Assembly: GCF_004217555.1 (NCBI RefSeq)
Contig: NZ_SHKW01000001.1
Coordinates: 1,488,001 to 1,552,000 of the forward strand
Origin: Edaphobacter modestus
GTDB taxonomy: Bacteria > Acidobacteriota > Terriglobia > Terriglobales > Acidobacteriaceae
Direction: 5' to 3'
Length of the DNA stretch: 64,000 nucleotides
How positions within the stretch are numbered: position 1 is the first letter of the stretch; each line of letters begins with the position of its first letter. Below the pieces are notes generated by a model. The model had not been told where the DNA came from and did no database searches. It saw only the letters and a program-made list of their open reading frames with translations. Below are positions 1-10,400 of this stretch, one piece after another. The position numbers and the translations under genes were made by a program.

Positions 1-1482
1 CCGGGTATTCCTCGAATTTCTTTGCAGCCGGATCTGGTGTTTCTAATATTCCTTCCGCCACTTCTCTATTCAGCCGGTTGGGTTCTCTCTTGGAGAGAGT
101 TCAGAGATAACTTCGCGCGCATCGTCACACTGGCGGTGGGGCTTGTGAGCTTTACAATTTTCCTACTTGTTTTCGCTGCGGGAAAGAAAATCCTACCCGG
201 CTTCGATTGGCAATCGGCCGTTCTTCTTGGAGCGGTGGTTGCGGCGACGGATGCGATCGCTGCAACTTCTATCGCGCGTCGAGTAGGGTTGCCACGTCAG
301 ATCGTTGACATTCTCGAAGCAGAAAGCTTGGTGAACGACGGAACTGGCCTTCTTGCTCTGCAGTTCGGAATGATGCTTCTTCTGAGTGGGAGGACACCAA
401 CGGTCATCGAAGGGGTTGGCCGTCTATTCTTTCTGACAGGCGGAGGCATTCTCATTGGGCTTGTTTTCGGAGCTGCAGTCTCTGTTCTAGAGCGGTGGAT
501 CGACGATGGGCCAATCGAAATTGCTATCAGCATCTTCGTTCCATACGCCGTGTATCTCGCGGCAGACGGAATGCACACCTCGGGTGTTATGGCTGTAATC
601 GCCTGCAGTATGTACATGAGCCGTGCAAGCCCAACATATATGTCACCGCCGGTTCGGTTGCAGGCGGCGGCAGTGTGGGACCTGCTGACGTTCGTGCTCA
701 ATGGCATCGTCTTCATCTTGATCGGACTGCAGTTGCCGTTCGTCATGGCGGAGATTCACTCTTTGAGACCAGGAGTGCTCCTTCTCTACGGCGCACTCTT
801 CAGTTCGGGGATCATCGTCGTTCGCATGCTCTGGATTTACGGCGAGACGTACCTGATTTATGGATATCGGAAGTGGTTCAAGAAATTGGCAATCAAAGCT
901 CCCGAACCGAGGAAACTCTTCGTTCTTGGTTGGGGAGGCATGAGAGGTGTACTTTCGCTTGCAGCGGCCGTTTCGTTACCGTTTGTGAGATCGAATGGCG
1001 AACCCTTTCAGCAGAGAAGCATGATTGTTTATCTTGCGTTCTGCGTGATCGTCGCGACACTGGTCGTGCAAGGGCTTACGATGCCGTGGGTCATTAGAGT
1101 CTTGAATCTCAGCAATTCCAATGTATCGGACAAAGAGGAGCAATATGCACGCCGAACTCTTCTGGAAGAGGCATTGGCATATCTCAACCGTCGTCGTTCT
1201 AGTGAACGATACGAGGCAGGGACGCTGAGAGACTTGATGTCGAACTATCAACGCCGTCTGGATGCTATGCCTATCGAGCGGCCCGAGTCGTATGCTACAG
1301 CCTCGAGTCGTTCAGAACGGCAGGTGCTCGTCCTTGAGGTACTCAAAGTGGAACGACAAGCTCTGCTGCGGCTTCGCGACGAAGGTCACATCAGCGATGA
1401 GGTCGTACGCTCGATTCAGCGCGAACTCGATCTATCAGAGAGCCATGTTTACACGGGCTCACTATTTAGTGTGGACTTCTAA
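1..1482 (+). CDS. Na+/H+ antiporter, CPA1 (NhaP) family, 5'-truncated by window edge
   Basis: Integral membrane cation/proton exchanger of the inner membrane. The frame is open from base 1, so the true start lies upstream; the TTG at 22 is internal (it follows residues PGIPRIS). Family marks are visible: ATDAIAATSI near base 245, SLVNDGTGLLAL near 325 (the conserved ND region of the ion path) and GMRGVLSLAAA near 937. About ten hydrophobic segments are followed by a hydrophilic tail of roughly 115 residues from base 1120 on, rich in Glu, Arg and Leu, typical of the cytosolic C-terminus of these exchangers. It ends cleanly at TAA just before an IS5-type insertion, so the element landed behind the gene without damaging it. 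The exported ion (Na+, K+ or both) cannot be read from the sequence. Confidence 0.9.
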   Translation, partial: PGIPRISLQPDLVFLIFLPPLLYSAGWVLSWREFRDNFARIVTLAVGLVSFTIFLLVFAAGKKILPGFDWQSAVLLGAVVAATDAIAATSIARRVGLPRQIVDILEAESLVNDGTGLLALQFGMMLLLSGRTPTVIEGVGRLFFLTGGGILIGLVFGAAVSVLERWIDDGPIEIAISIFVPYAVYLAADGMHTSGVMAVIACSMYMSRASPTYMSPPVRLQAAAVWDLLTFVLNGIVFILIGLQLPFVMAEIHSLRPGVLLLYGALFSSGIIVVRMLWIYGETYLIYGYRKWFKKLAIKAPEPRKLFVLGWGGMRGVLSLAAAVSLPFVRSNGEPFQQRSMIVYLAFCVIVATLVVQGLTMPWVIRVLNLSNSNVSDKEEQYARRTLLEEALAYLNRRRSSERYEAGTLRDLMSNYQRRLDAMPIERPESYATASSRSERQVLVLEVLKVERQALLRLRDEGHISDEVVRSIQRELDLSESHVYTGSLFSVDF

Positions 1483-1505
1483 AATCCAGAGAGAGGTAAG
1501 ACTAG

Positions 1506-2395
1506 AGGCTATTAGTAACTTTAGTTCTCATGTGTAGGAAGGCAGTGATTGTGTTGTTGTCATCGCGCAGCATAGTTGGATGGGGAATAAGGGTCAGGTT
1601 GGTTATCCGAGCGATGTGAGCGATGAGGAGTGGTCGTGGCGCCCTATCTGGCGTTGTGCCGGGAGGACGCTCGGCAGCGGTCGCACCGTTTGCGCGCGGT
1701 GTTCAACGCTCTGCGCTGGCTGGTGCAGACTGGGGCGCACTGGCGGATGATGCCGAACGATCTTCCGCCGTGGCCGGTGGTGTACCAGCAGACGCGGCGC
1801 TGGATCGGTGCCGGATGCTTCGAGATCATGGTGGAGGACCTGCGCTCTCTATTGCGCGAGTTTGCCGAGCGCAAGCCGCAGCCCACGGCGATGGTGGTGG
1901 ACAGCCGGACGCTGCAGTCCACGCCGGAGTCGGGGGCGCGGGCTGGATACGATGGCGCCAAGCGGCGCAAAGGAGCCAAGGTGCACGCTGCGGTGGACAC
2001 CCTGGGCAACCCTGCTCGCCCTGCATGTCACCGCCAACGAGCAGGACCGCGCCCAGGTGGACAAGCTCGCCGAAGCGGTGCAGCAGATGACCGGAGACCA
2101 CGTGGAACTTGCTTACGTCAACCAGGGCTACACCGGAGAAACCGCGGACAGCGCGGCCGCCCGGCACGGCATTCAACTGGAGGTGGTCAAGCACACGGAG
2201 GCCAAACGGGGCTTCGTCCTGCTGCCCCGCCGATGGGTCGTCGAGAGAAGCTTCGCCTGGGCCCCGCGATTCCGCCGCCTGGCTAGAGACTACGAACGCC
2301 TCTCCCAAACCCTCGCCGCCTTCCACTACTTCGCCTTCGCCTGCCTCATGCTCAGCAGAATCTTCAAAATGCTCAACTGAAGTCATTAACAGCCT
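1506..2395 (+). mobile_element. IS5-family insertion sequence with visible ends
   Basis: The left end aggctattagtaact (1506-1520) matches the reverse complement of 2381-2395 (aggctgttaatgact) at 12 of 15 positions. Both ends are bordered by CTAG (1502-1505 and 2396-2399), which fits the 4-bp YTAR target duplication known for the IS5 subgroup. The 890-bp body carries one transposase gene that is now frameshifted, so this copy is probably not self-mobile. It sits between the antiporter gene and a decayed permease gene. Confidence 0.85.
1580..2380 (+). pseudogene. IS5-family DDE transposase, two frameshifts
   Basis: The protein starts with ATG at 1580 ([19 protein letters not shown]), loses frame near 1636, continues as [15 protein letters not shown] through [20 protein letters not shown] to [11 protein letters not shown], and loses frame again near 2010 before [17 protein letters not shown] and the C-terminal [22 protein letters not shown] to the stop at 2378-2380. 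Pieces in three frames line up in order with an IS5/IS1031-type transposase of about 265 residues. Some IS5 subgroups use a programmed frameshift, but two shifts, the first only 19 codons in, point to inactivation. Base-calling error is the alternative explanation. Confidence 0.85.
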
Positions 2396-2420
2396 CTAGA
2401 GCCGAAGTCTCTCGCGTCTG

Positions 2421-3568
2421 AGGGAAACGCTTTGTGGATCACCCTGACCTGGCCGAGAGGGATGGAAGACCTCTTGAAGGCCAAGGCCTGGTTGTGGTCA
2501 CTGATCTCCTTGGGGGTGGTGAGCTCGTTCTTTGCTATGCGGCTATTCTCTACCCGGCGGAGACGTGGAAGATTCTGCCGGTGGGCGTCGGCTGGTTTTT
2601 CTTTGGCCGAAGCATGGCCGAAAAATCGGTGACGCTTGTGACCAGCACCTCCGACTCAGGCGAAATCCAGAAGATCCTATGGGGACGGCGCGGCGCAGCC
2701 CAGCTTGGCATGTTGACTTTCGCCATTGGAGTGCTCACACAGCAGTGGCACATAGCCATCATGGGGATCGTGTACTCCTGCATTACGGCCGCGGCGATGT
2801 GGCAAAACTTTCGCGCCCGCCTTGCCCTACCTGTACGATCCCTGGTCGGAAAAGATTCCTCCCCCACCGACGCTGATGAACGCCATGATCGCGATCAGCA
2901 TCCTGGTGGAATGAGGCGCTATTAGCCGGAATCGTTGTAGTTGCAGTGGGACGCGACAACATCGCCATTGCACGAGCTATCGGCTACTCCATATGTGCAG
3001 TAATCGTGTCCTTCGGTGTATCTCGGTTCCTAAGCAACCGAGGCGTTCGGCCTAATGACGTTTGGTGTTGGCAACCGGACGGAAACACTGGAGCTCAATC
3101 GAAGTCATGGTGGCGCGGAGATGGATTACGAAATGGCAAGCTGATTCCCTCGCTTCTCGCCGGAGTGTGCGGAGGATTAGTCTTGGGGCTATTTGCTCAC
3201 GTTTACCTCGCTGTATTAAGTCATCTTCCACCTACTGCGGAGATCATTCGCCGGTCGCAGGAACAGATGGCGAAGATACCGAATTTGCACACTTCCTATG
3301 CGGTGACGGCCATACTGTTCGCGCCGTTCGCGGAAGAATAGAAGAATATCTGTTCCGTGGATTGCTTTACAGGGCTTTGGATCGCGAATGGGGTGGCTTG
3401 AGCGCCGTGGTTGGTAGTGCAGCTTTCTTTGCTATCTACCATCCTCCACTCTCCTGGCTACCGGTTGTATTGTTAGGAATAACGAACGCACTCCTGTTCA
3501 AGAAGACCGGGCGTCTTGCACCAGCCGTTGTTCTCCATATGGTTTACAACGCTGTCGTCTTGACCTAA
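2421..3568 (+). pseudogene. Decayed ABC-2-type permease / CPBP (CAAX-like) protease fusion, C-terminal part
   Basis: Fragments in several frames read in order as one membrane protein: LLKAKAWLWSLISLGVVSS (from about 2470), YPAETWKILPVGVGWFFFG to MTFAIGVLTQQWHIAIMGI-like segments (to about 2815), LPYLYDPWSEKIPPPPTLMN (about 2822-2910), ALLAGIVVVAVGRDNIAIA (from 2912), then the protease domain ending EYLFRGLLYR, FFAIYH and HMVYN. The last three carry the CPBP motifs EExxxR, FxxxH and HxxxN. At least four frame breaks are needed; the last is an exact 8-bp tandem duplication at 3333-3348 inside the EExxxR motif. The order permease then CPBP domain resembles NatB-like fusions (inference). The 5' half is missing; the IS5 element lies directly upstream. 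Confidence 0.75.
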
Positions 3569-3740
3569 GGTGCAGCAGTTGTTGTCTAATCGCGCAGGAA
3601 GCGATTGATGTTGAGAGGCACCTCTTGCCCCGGTTTTCGTTCGGAAATCACAAACGGTCTTCTCGAAAGTGATCTTGGACAGTCATGCAAGACGGACTCA
3701 ATGAGTGCTAAGCCTTGTTATCACCAGCTGGCCACGAAGT
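3569..3740. other. Short gap without recognisable gene
   Basis: About 170 bases between the CPBP remnant and the IS30 end. No reading frame in either direction resembles a protein family that I recognise. Confidence 0.5.
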
Positions 3741-4996
3741 TGCCGATAACCGGTGCTGGCTCAGACGGTCGACGCAACACTTGCTTGCAGTCTAGCTGCA
3801 GGAGTTTGGAAACCCAAGGTCTTTCTGGGACGTTGATTCAAGCGCAGCGCGACCTGGTCGAGCTGCGCTTGCGAGATAGGGGCAAGGTTGGTTCCTCGGG
3901 GGAAGTATTGTCGCAATAATAGATTGGTGTTTTCATTGGTGCCGCGCTGCCAGGGACTCTGCGGATCGCAGAAGTACACTTTCACCTTGGTAGCCACTGT
4001 AAACTCCTTGTGCCTGGCCATCTCCAACCCGCGATCCCACGTCAGCGAACGCCGCAGGGTCGCCGGGAGTTTACGAACATGCCGGCTCAAGGCTTGAACG
4101 ACCGCTTCAGTGTCTTTGCCCGGCACCTTGACCAGCATGGCAAAGCGTGAATGACGCTCCACTAAAGTCGCGATGTAACTGTTCTTTGCGCCGCTCAGCA
4201 GATCACCTTCCCAATGCCCAGGAACCGCTCGGTCTTCCACTTCCGCGGGCCTTTCACGGATCGAGACGGCATCGACGATCTGGCCGCGGGACTGTCCGCT
4301 GACCGTTGCATGGAGCGAGCGGCGCATGCGCCGCTTGCTCCGCAAGTGCTCCATCAGCTCTTGTTTCAGCACGCCCCGCGCCTGGATGAACAGGCTTCGG
4401 TAAATGGTCTCGTGGGACACGCGCATGCTCTCGTCGTCAGGATACTGTGTCTTCAGCCATCCGGAAATCTGCTCCGGCGACCAGTCCAACACCAGCTTAC
4501 TCGCAACCATCTTCCGCAACTTGCGGTTGCTGGCCAGAAGACACCTCTTGGGTCGTAACCCCGACCCCCAGGCCTGGTTATCCGCATCGTGGGCGCGATA
4601 GGCGGCACGGCCGCCATGGCGCGTGACCTCCCGGCTCACTGTCGACGCCGCCCGACCGAGGCCGCTGGCTATCGTGCGGATCGATGAGCCGGAAGCCATT
4701 CCTCGCGAAATGTCCTCTCGCTCAGCCAAGGTGAGCGCTATGCGAGAGCGCTGGCGAGCGGCTGGAGCAATCCCTCCGCGAGGCAACAACACACAGCGAA
4801 TGCAGTTATGGGGCTTGCCGTAGGCACGCCCAATCTCATGCAACGACTCCCCCGCCTTCCATCGGCTCCAAACATCAGCCTTCTCCGCGGGAGATAGTCT
4901 CGACTGCTTTCCTTCACTCATAAACACCATCCTCAATAGAAGAACTTCTACTAGATGGTGTTGCAGCGACCTATCGAATGCACCCGACTTTCCGGG
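3741..4996 (-). mobile_element. IS30-family insertion sequence, apparently intact
   Basis: An intact transposase gene fills the element. The inner end repeats ggtcgacgcaacac (about 3767-3780) and, on the other side, the complement of gtgttgcagcgacc (4958-4971) match at 12 of 14 positions. Comparison with the second IS30 copy (26991-28250) shows that shared end sequence extends about 25 bp further outward (ttgccg near 3740 and aaagtcggg near 4990), so the outer boundaries are approximate. No clear short target duplication was found. Confidence 0.75.
3761..4921 (-). CDS. IS30-family transposase
   Basis: DDE recombinase that moves the IS30 element. The N-terminal third has two helix-turn-helix regions (EKADVWSRWKAGESLHEIGR and ASGLGRAASTVSREVTRHGG). 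The catalytic core shows the IS30 signatures GHWEGDLL (first Asp), LTWDRGLEMARH (second Asp) and SPWQRGTNENTNLLLR (Glu). At 386 residues from the MSEGKQ start it has full family length. I prefer that start because GAGG lies about nine bases upstream; an upstream in-frame ATG at 4936 adds only five residues. It is clearly diverged from the second, broken copy near 27 kb, so the two are separate arrivals or old duplicates. Confidence 0.93.
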   Translation of the reverse strand: MSEGKQSRLSPAEKADVWSRWKAGESLHEIGRAYGKPHNCIRCVLLPRGGIAPAARQRSRIALTLAEREDISRGMASGSSIRTIASGLGRAASTVSREVTRHGGRAAYRAHDADNQAWGSGLRPKRCLLASNRKLRKMVASKLVLDWSPEQISGWLKTQYPDDESMRVSHETIYRSLFIQARGVLKQELMEHLRSKRRMRRSLHATVSGQSRGQIVDAVSIRERPAEVEDRAVPGHWEGDLLSGAKNSYIATLVERHSRFAMLVKVPGKDTEAVVQALSRHVRKLPATLRRSLTWDRGLEMARHKEFTVATKVKVYFCDPQSPWQRGTNENTNLLLRQYFPRGTNLAPISQAQLDQVALRLNQRPRKTLGFQTPAARLQASVASTV

Positions 4997-5027
4997 CGTT
5001 TTGGAATTACTGTCTACAAGCCGACAT

Positions 5028-5078
5028 ATCAGTACTAATCGGCTATCAGTACTAATCGGCTATCAGTACTAATCGGCT
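5028..5078 (+). repeat. Three exact tandem copies of a 17-bp unit
   Basis: The unit atcagtactaatcggct occurs at 5028-5044, 5045-5061 and 5062-5078 with no mismatch and no spacer. It lies about 30 bp outside the IS30 end. Without spacers it is not a CRISPR. It could be an iteron-like protein-binding site or slippage debris. Confidence 0.9.
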
Positions 5079-5309
5079 CGCTCATGAGTGCTTCAGCGAT
5101 GAGGCGCCAGATGAGGTGTGAAATCCGTTGAAATCGGTATCGGAAACAGGACGAGCGCGCCAGTAGAAATGGCCCTCGATGCTTGGCTGCGGAAAAGCGA
5201 GACCTGACAGGTTCGCTTCTGCTTCGAAACTTTGGCTGAATATCTTTGCCAGGTTGATCGGGCGAACTAGCATTGTTGGTAACGGTGCCGTGCTGACAGC
5301 AGCAAGTAG

Positions 5310-5699
5310 CGGTGCCGCAGGCACCCACGGTCTAGCTTGACGGGTTGAACCTGAGAAGGCGAATACCACGTAAGCCATCGTCAAGATCACTGCCACTCCA
5401 AACGTGAGGATTTGAGCGGAGGAGGCATGCCGAACGTTCTGCCGATCACAAAGTCTTCATCTGTCGGCGGCTCAATTGGCGCCAGCGTGCCGGTGAGAGC
5501 AATCAAAGCCCAAGAAGAATATCCACGCAGCCACCGCGATTCCTTTCGGACCGAACAGATCGTTCGAAAACAGCAGCGTCACGGTCACAATGCCTGTCGA
5601 GACAGTAATCAACTGCTTCGACAGATCTGCGACGAGATCGACAGATTTCTTGAGTCGCTCATTCACAGGTTCGGTCCTCAGCAGAACGGGTAAGCTCAA
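5310..5699 (-). pseudogene. Remnant of a small conserved membrane protein
   Basis: Three frames in order give one protein: NERLKKSVDLVADLSKQLIT and VSTGIVTVTLLFSNDLFG (5699 down to about 5530), ALIALTGTLAPIEPPTDEDF (about 5510-5440) and QILTFGVAVILTMAYVVFAF (about 5420-5355). The pattern of an amphipathic start, the helix SKQLIT-STGI and two later membrane segments is seen in uncharacterised bacterial membrane proteins of roughly 150 residues. Two frameshifts within 100 bases show decay. The function of the family is unknown to me. The sequence down to about 5082 on the same strand is open but not recognisable. Confidence 0.6.
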
Positions 5700-6020
5700 G
5701 CCGGAACAGTGGGAGAAACTCTACGCAGCCACCCGCGAAACGCTTAACTCTGGATCGACCGCCTGAAACGCCGAAGCTGACAGCAGCTTCCCCGGAAAGG
5801 TCACGGCTTTCCGCAAAGAGATGGCCGTTCACGGCCGTTACGGCGAGTTGTGTCCGCGATGCGCGAAAAAGTCCAGCGCATCCGCTAAGCAGACAACGAG
5901 ACCTACTGCACCCGTTGCCAGACCGGAGGAAAAGTTCTCGCTGACCGCAGCCTATCCCGCCTTCTCGGTGCCGACTGGCTGCGCACGCTCAACGAACTAG
6001 AAGCACTGAAGCGACGCTGA
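5689..6020 (+). pseudogene. Formamidopyrimidine-DNA glycosylase (Fpg/MutM-type) C-terminal remnant
   Basis: Joined across frames, the sequence reads KLKPEQWEKLYAATRETLNS, WIDRL, AEADSSFPGKVTAFRKEMAV, HGRYGELCPRCAKKVQRIR, then [20 protein letters not shown] and [20 protein letters not shown]. This is the end of an Fpg/Nei-type DNA repair glycosylase, including the zinc finger CPRC...CTRC. Damage includes a lost base near 5750 (TGG of WIDRL), a shift near 5870 and a TAA where the conserved Tyr of IRYAD is expected. The N-terminal catalytic part is absent, so the remnant cannot repair DNA. The stop TGA is at 6018-6020. Confidence 0.8.
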
Positions 6021-6025
6021 CGAGC

Positions 6026-7297
6026 CTACGGCTTGCTGTTTTGATTCAAACGGTCCGCAGCCTTGTCGCGTGCGCTTGCCTTCAACTGCTTGTACTTCTT
6101 TAGCTCCCGATCGGCATCTTCTACGCGTCCGCTTCGGCGATAGGCGACCTGAAGCTGATAGTGAACAAAATCATCCTTGGGACCCAGCGTCGCTGCAGCC
6201 TCCAGATATGGAATCGCCTCTGCCGTTTGGCCGCTCTCAAGCAACACCTTTCCCAGTTGATATTGAGCCTGTGGGTAGTTCGGGTTTGCCGCAACCAAGC
6301 TGCGCAGTTGTGCAATTCCCTCTTCCTTCTGCGAGGTCTGGAGCAAAGCGAACGCAAGGTCATACTGGGAGTCAGCGTCGCGCGGATCAATCTTCAGCGC
6401 CGCCTTCAGATCGGCGATTGCATCTGCCGGTCTGTTCATCCGAATCAACGTCGCACCAATCTGGTATTGAACCTCCGCAGACTCTGCCGATGCCTCCAGC
6501 GTCCGAAGGCACTTCAACGCCTGCTCGTAGTTCTCCGACGCTGTATATAACTTGCAGACGAGCAAGCGAACGTCCGGACTTAGATCTGTGCCCTCCAGAA
6601 TCCCGGCAAGTGTGTTTCCCTGCTGCGGCTGGTTCGTCCGGATCAGCGAGTACGCCCACGCATACGTCGCTCGGGGGTCCTCGAGAACAGCTTCGCTGAC
6701 GAGCGTGAAGTTTTTGGACGCTTCCGCGAATTGTTCCAGTGAAAACTGAGACATTGCAAGCATCAGGCGAGAGCTCTGGTCCGACGGATTCGCAGCAATA
6801 GCAGCCGACAGCGCGCGTACGCTCTCGCCGTACTCCTCCAGCCGGAAGGCAGCCGTGCCAAGGTTCCTCATCACGCCTGGAGTGGAAGGATACCATCTCT
6901 CAGCGTCCTGGAAATGTCCCAGCGCTTCGCGATATCTTCGCTGGCGAGCCTCTGCCGTTCCCCAGTCGTCAAAGGCGCTACCGAGAATCTTCCGCAGTTC
7001 GCGCTCGCGCGCAGCCAGCTGTTTTGCTGTCGCCGAAGGCCGCTGTACTTGCTTGAGATCAGAATGAACCTTCGACAGATCCTCGAAAGCTAGTTCCGTA
7101 AGCGTCTGTGACGATGCAATTACCTGAGACGGATCGCCCTGCGAGATAGCCTGTCGCTGCTTTGCAAGTTGATCCTGAAGCCTTCTGGTCTCCACGTCGG
7201 AGGACAGTGGAGATTGGTTCGCCGATTGTCCCAGCAAAGCGCCGGACAAGGAGATGGTCAACACAAACAACTGCAAAAACTGGACAACAGGAGCCAT
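6026..7297 (-). CDS. Secreted or periplasmic TPR-repeat protein
   Basis: A protein of 423 residues with an N-terminal signal peptide (MAPVVQFLQLFVLTISLSGA, then LLGQS) followed by tetratricopeptide repeats, for example DAERWYPSTPGVMRNLGTAA, AIAANPSDQSSRLMLAMSQF, ALKIDPRDADSQYDLAFALL and ANPNYPQAQYQLGKVLLESG. TPR arrays are protein-binding scaffolds. I chose the ATG at 7297 because the signal peptide begins there; an ATG at 7408 adds 37 residues that do not look like a leader. It follows the TonB receptor gene by 117 bases on the same strand, and with the CRTAC1-like gene upstream forms a probable three-gene operon. A role in handling the receptor's substrate is inference. Confidence 0.85.
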   Translation of the reverse strand: MAPVVQFLQLFVLTISLSGALLGQSANQSPLSSDVETRRLQDQLAKQRQAISQGDPSQVIASSQTLTELAFEDLSKVHSDLKQVQRPSATAKQLAARERELRKILGSAFDDWGTAEARQRRYREALGHFQDAERWYPSTPGVMRNLGTAAFRLEEYGESVRALSAAIAANPSDQSSRLMLAMSQFSLEQFAEASKNFTLVSEAVLEDPRATYAWAYSLIRTNQPQQGNTLAGILEGTDLSPDVRLLVCKLYTASENYEQALKCLRTLEASAESAEVQYQIGATLIRMNRPADAIADLKAALKIDPRDADSQYDLAFALLQTSQKEEGIAQLRSLVAANPNYPQAQYQLGKVLLESGQTAEAIPYLEAAATLGPKDDFVHYQLQVAYRRSGRVEDADRELKKYKQLKASARDKAADRLNQNSKP

Positions 7298-7414
7298 TGA
7301 GTAATAGTGCCACGTTCGGCTTAAATCAGAATGCGAGGACCCGGAGCGCCAGGAACCTTTCTCCAGAGAAAAAGCAGGGTGGACCCGATATCGGAATCCA
7401 CCCGGCAATCCGTC

Positions 7415-10400
7415 CTAGAAGTTCACGTGCAGACCGTACTGAATCTGACGCGCATTTCCGATAATGCCGCTCGATGTTCCAAAACCGCTCTGTGCGTCCT
7501 GTGCGCTAACGATGTTATTCGTCGCACTGCAAGGCGTATAAAGCTTGTGGCCCGTCGTGGCGTCCGTTCCAATCTGGCTGCCGCAGTTGATCGCCGAGAA
7601 GGGCGAACCCTGCGAGAGCGAGCCGGGATTGAAGTTCGGGTGATTGAACAGGTTGAAGAAGTCCAGGTTGAACTTGATCGTGGCCCGCTCATGCCAGACC
7701 GCCCAGTTCTTGTCGAGAGAAAAGTCGGTATTGTTGAAGTTCGGGCCACCGCAGACACCGCGCGGAGCCATGCTGTTCGGGATCGTACCCAGAGCGTAGC
7801 CAATCAGCGTGAACGCGCCGGGGTTGATGATCGTGTTGTCATGACGGTCGCTGACGCAGCTCTGCCCAGTCGCCAGAGGACGCAGCTGAGATGGATTTGG
7901 ATTAAAGCCCGTCTGCACCAAAGCACCGCTCTGGTTCAGCTGGCTGGTATAGGTCGCCCCGGTAACAGGGTTGGTTCCCAGATTTGCCTCGTGTGCCCCT
8001 TGGTAAATACTGAAGTTGTTACCGTTCTGAGAAGAGACGATCGTCGCCAGCTCCCATCCGCCGAGTACGCCGCGCTCCAGTGCATTGGCACCGCGCAATT
8101 TGGGTAGGAACCAGATGGCATTGGCCACGAAGATATTCGGCCTGTTTACGTTCGACGTGCCATAGTCCAGCCGCGGCATCGTGTAATACGTACGAGCCTG
8201 ATTACCGATGCCTCCGCTTGAATCATCCGTAATCACATCCGTCAGGGCATGGGACCACGTATACGCGGCCCCGAGTTGCAGGATGTCGCCGATACGCGTC
8301 TTCAGCGATAGCTGTAGACCGTTGTAGTTCGATCCGCCTCCGTGCGCCCAGTAGGTCAACGTACCATTGTTGCCGCCCGCTGGATACGGACGGAACATGT
8401 TGACATCTCCGCTGTTGGCAAACGTCGCCGCCAGCCAACTGCTCTGCGGGATGGAGTTGATGTCGTACGAACTTGTAAGGTGGATTCCACGGTTTCCGAC
8501 ATAGGCTGCCTGGAAGATGGTGTTCTTGCCAAGCTGCTGCTCGACGGCAAGGTTCCACTGCCACGAGTTCGGCAGATCGGCGCTTGGATCGGCGCCACCC
8601 GACGGGCTTGCCGTGCCTGAAAGGCTCGACGGTGTCGCTCCGCCCAAAGTGCGAGCGTAGTTGTTCGTCGTCAGAGCAAATGGAGCGTTGGAAACCAGCG
8701 TGTACCGCGAGATTCTCTCACGCTGATAGAACTGCCCAAGGCCCGCGCGGATCACCGTCATACCCGTGCCAAAGGCGTCGTAGGCGACACCGATACGCGG
8801 AGCGAAGTGATTGTAGCCATTCTTCACCAGCGAACGGTTCGGTCCAGGAGTGCCGTGGCTGAAGTTCGTGCCGAACTGGCTGTTTGCCGCTCCGCACGGA
8901 TCACTACCCGGCGCAACCCAGAGGCCGTTGCAGGCGTCGCTGGCAGGCTTCGACGGATCGTAGAGCTGCGGCTGGAAGCTGGTGATTTGATCATTCGGCT
9001 GGTACGCCGCTAACAGCAGAGAGTAGCGAACACCGTAGGTGAGGGTGACCTTTGGCAGCACTCTCCACGTGTCGCCGGCGTAAAACTCATAGTCGCGCCA
9101 ACGGAGCTGCGCACGAATATTGGTTGAAGTCTCATTGATGTTGAACACGTTGCCGGTCAACTCGAGGTTAGCCAGCGTGTCGTTGGTGTCTATGCCGCCG
9201 GAGGAGGTAGCAACGCTGCCAACCGTTGGACGTTCGCCTGTGCTGCTGTTGACGTCCTCATCCTTGCCATTGAAGCCGAGGAATGCGCCGAATTTGAACG
9301 TGTGTTGTCCCTTTACCCACGAGAGATCATCGCGGAAGATATAAATGTCCAGCTGGTTCTGCCATGGAGCCTGCAGCGAGGTTGTCCCACCGTAGACCCC
9401 GAAGTTTACCGACGGCACACCAAGCGCGCTGTGCTTCAGCGACGCTGGATAGAGCGTGGGAATAGCGCCGGAGACCGAGGTAAGGATACTTGCATTTGTT
9501 CCGCCAGGAGTAATCAGAATCCGGTTATCGGAATAGTTGAAGGCCGCGTCATTCACAAGGGTGCTGCGAATGGTCGAGGTCCAGTGCGCAGTCATCGACT
9601 TCGAGGGCTGTGCCCAGTTACTGTTCAACGCCGGATACACCGTGTCGCCCCAGTACCCTGCATTGAAGGCAGGGTTCGACCACGTGTCTTGTGTGTAACG
9701 CCCCATAATGTGATTCGAGTGATTCAGGTCGTAATCGACTCGAACGTTCTCCTGACGCCACTGGAGCGCCGTCGGTTGCGACACCGACCAGTTCTGTCCA
9801 TTTGAATTCAGCGCACCGTTAGGAGTGTTGGGCAGCGGGAGCAACTGCATCATCGCCGTCGCAGACGGGTCAACCGCGGCAAGCTTCTGAGGCCCAGCCA
9901 GCTTGCCCGCCGGAACTTTGCTGAAATCCGGGACGATTGCTGTGTTGCAGCCCCTTACCGAAAAATCACCGTCGCGCTCAGCGGCGGTTGGGACGCAAGC
10001 GCTAACCTGGCGGCCCCTGATCTCGTGGTTCCACTCCTGGTTGAAGAAGAAGAAGAGCTTGTCCCGCAGGATGGGTCCACCAATCGAGTAGCCCCAATCG
10101 TTGCGGCGCTGCTTGTCCTTACCGTCCAGCGGCAGCCCCTTACCCGCATTCTGCGCCGAAAAGTAGGTGTAGGTGTTCAATGCATCGTTACGGCCGTTGT
10201 AGAACGCACTGCCGTGAAAGCTGTTTGTTCCGCTGCGGGTGATGATGCTGATGACCGACCCCGAAGCCTGTCCGTATTCCGGTCCATAGCTGTTCAGCAA
10301 CATCTTGAACTCGGCAATCGCCTCGTTCGACGGATAGATCAGGATCGTGCGGTTGGATCCTGTGTCGTTGTTGTTCACGCCGTCGACCAGGAAGAGATTG

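Noticed and set aside
5028..5078. CRISPR-like array
   Set aside because: The three 17-bp copies are directly adjacent without spacers, the unit is too short and no cas gene is present.
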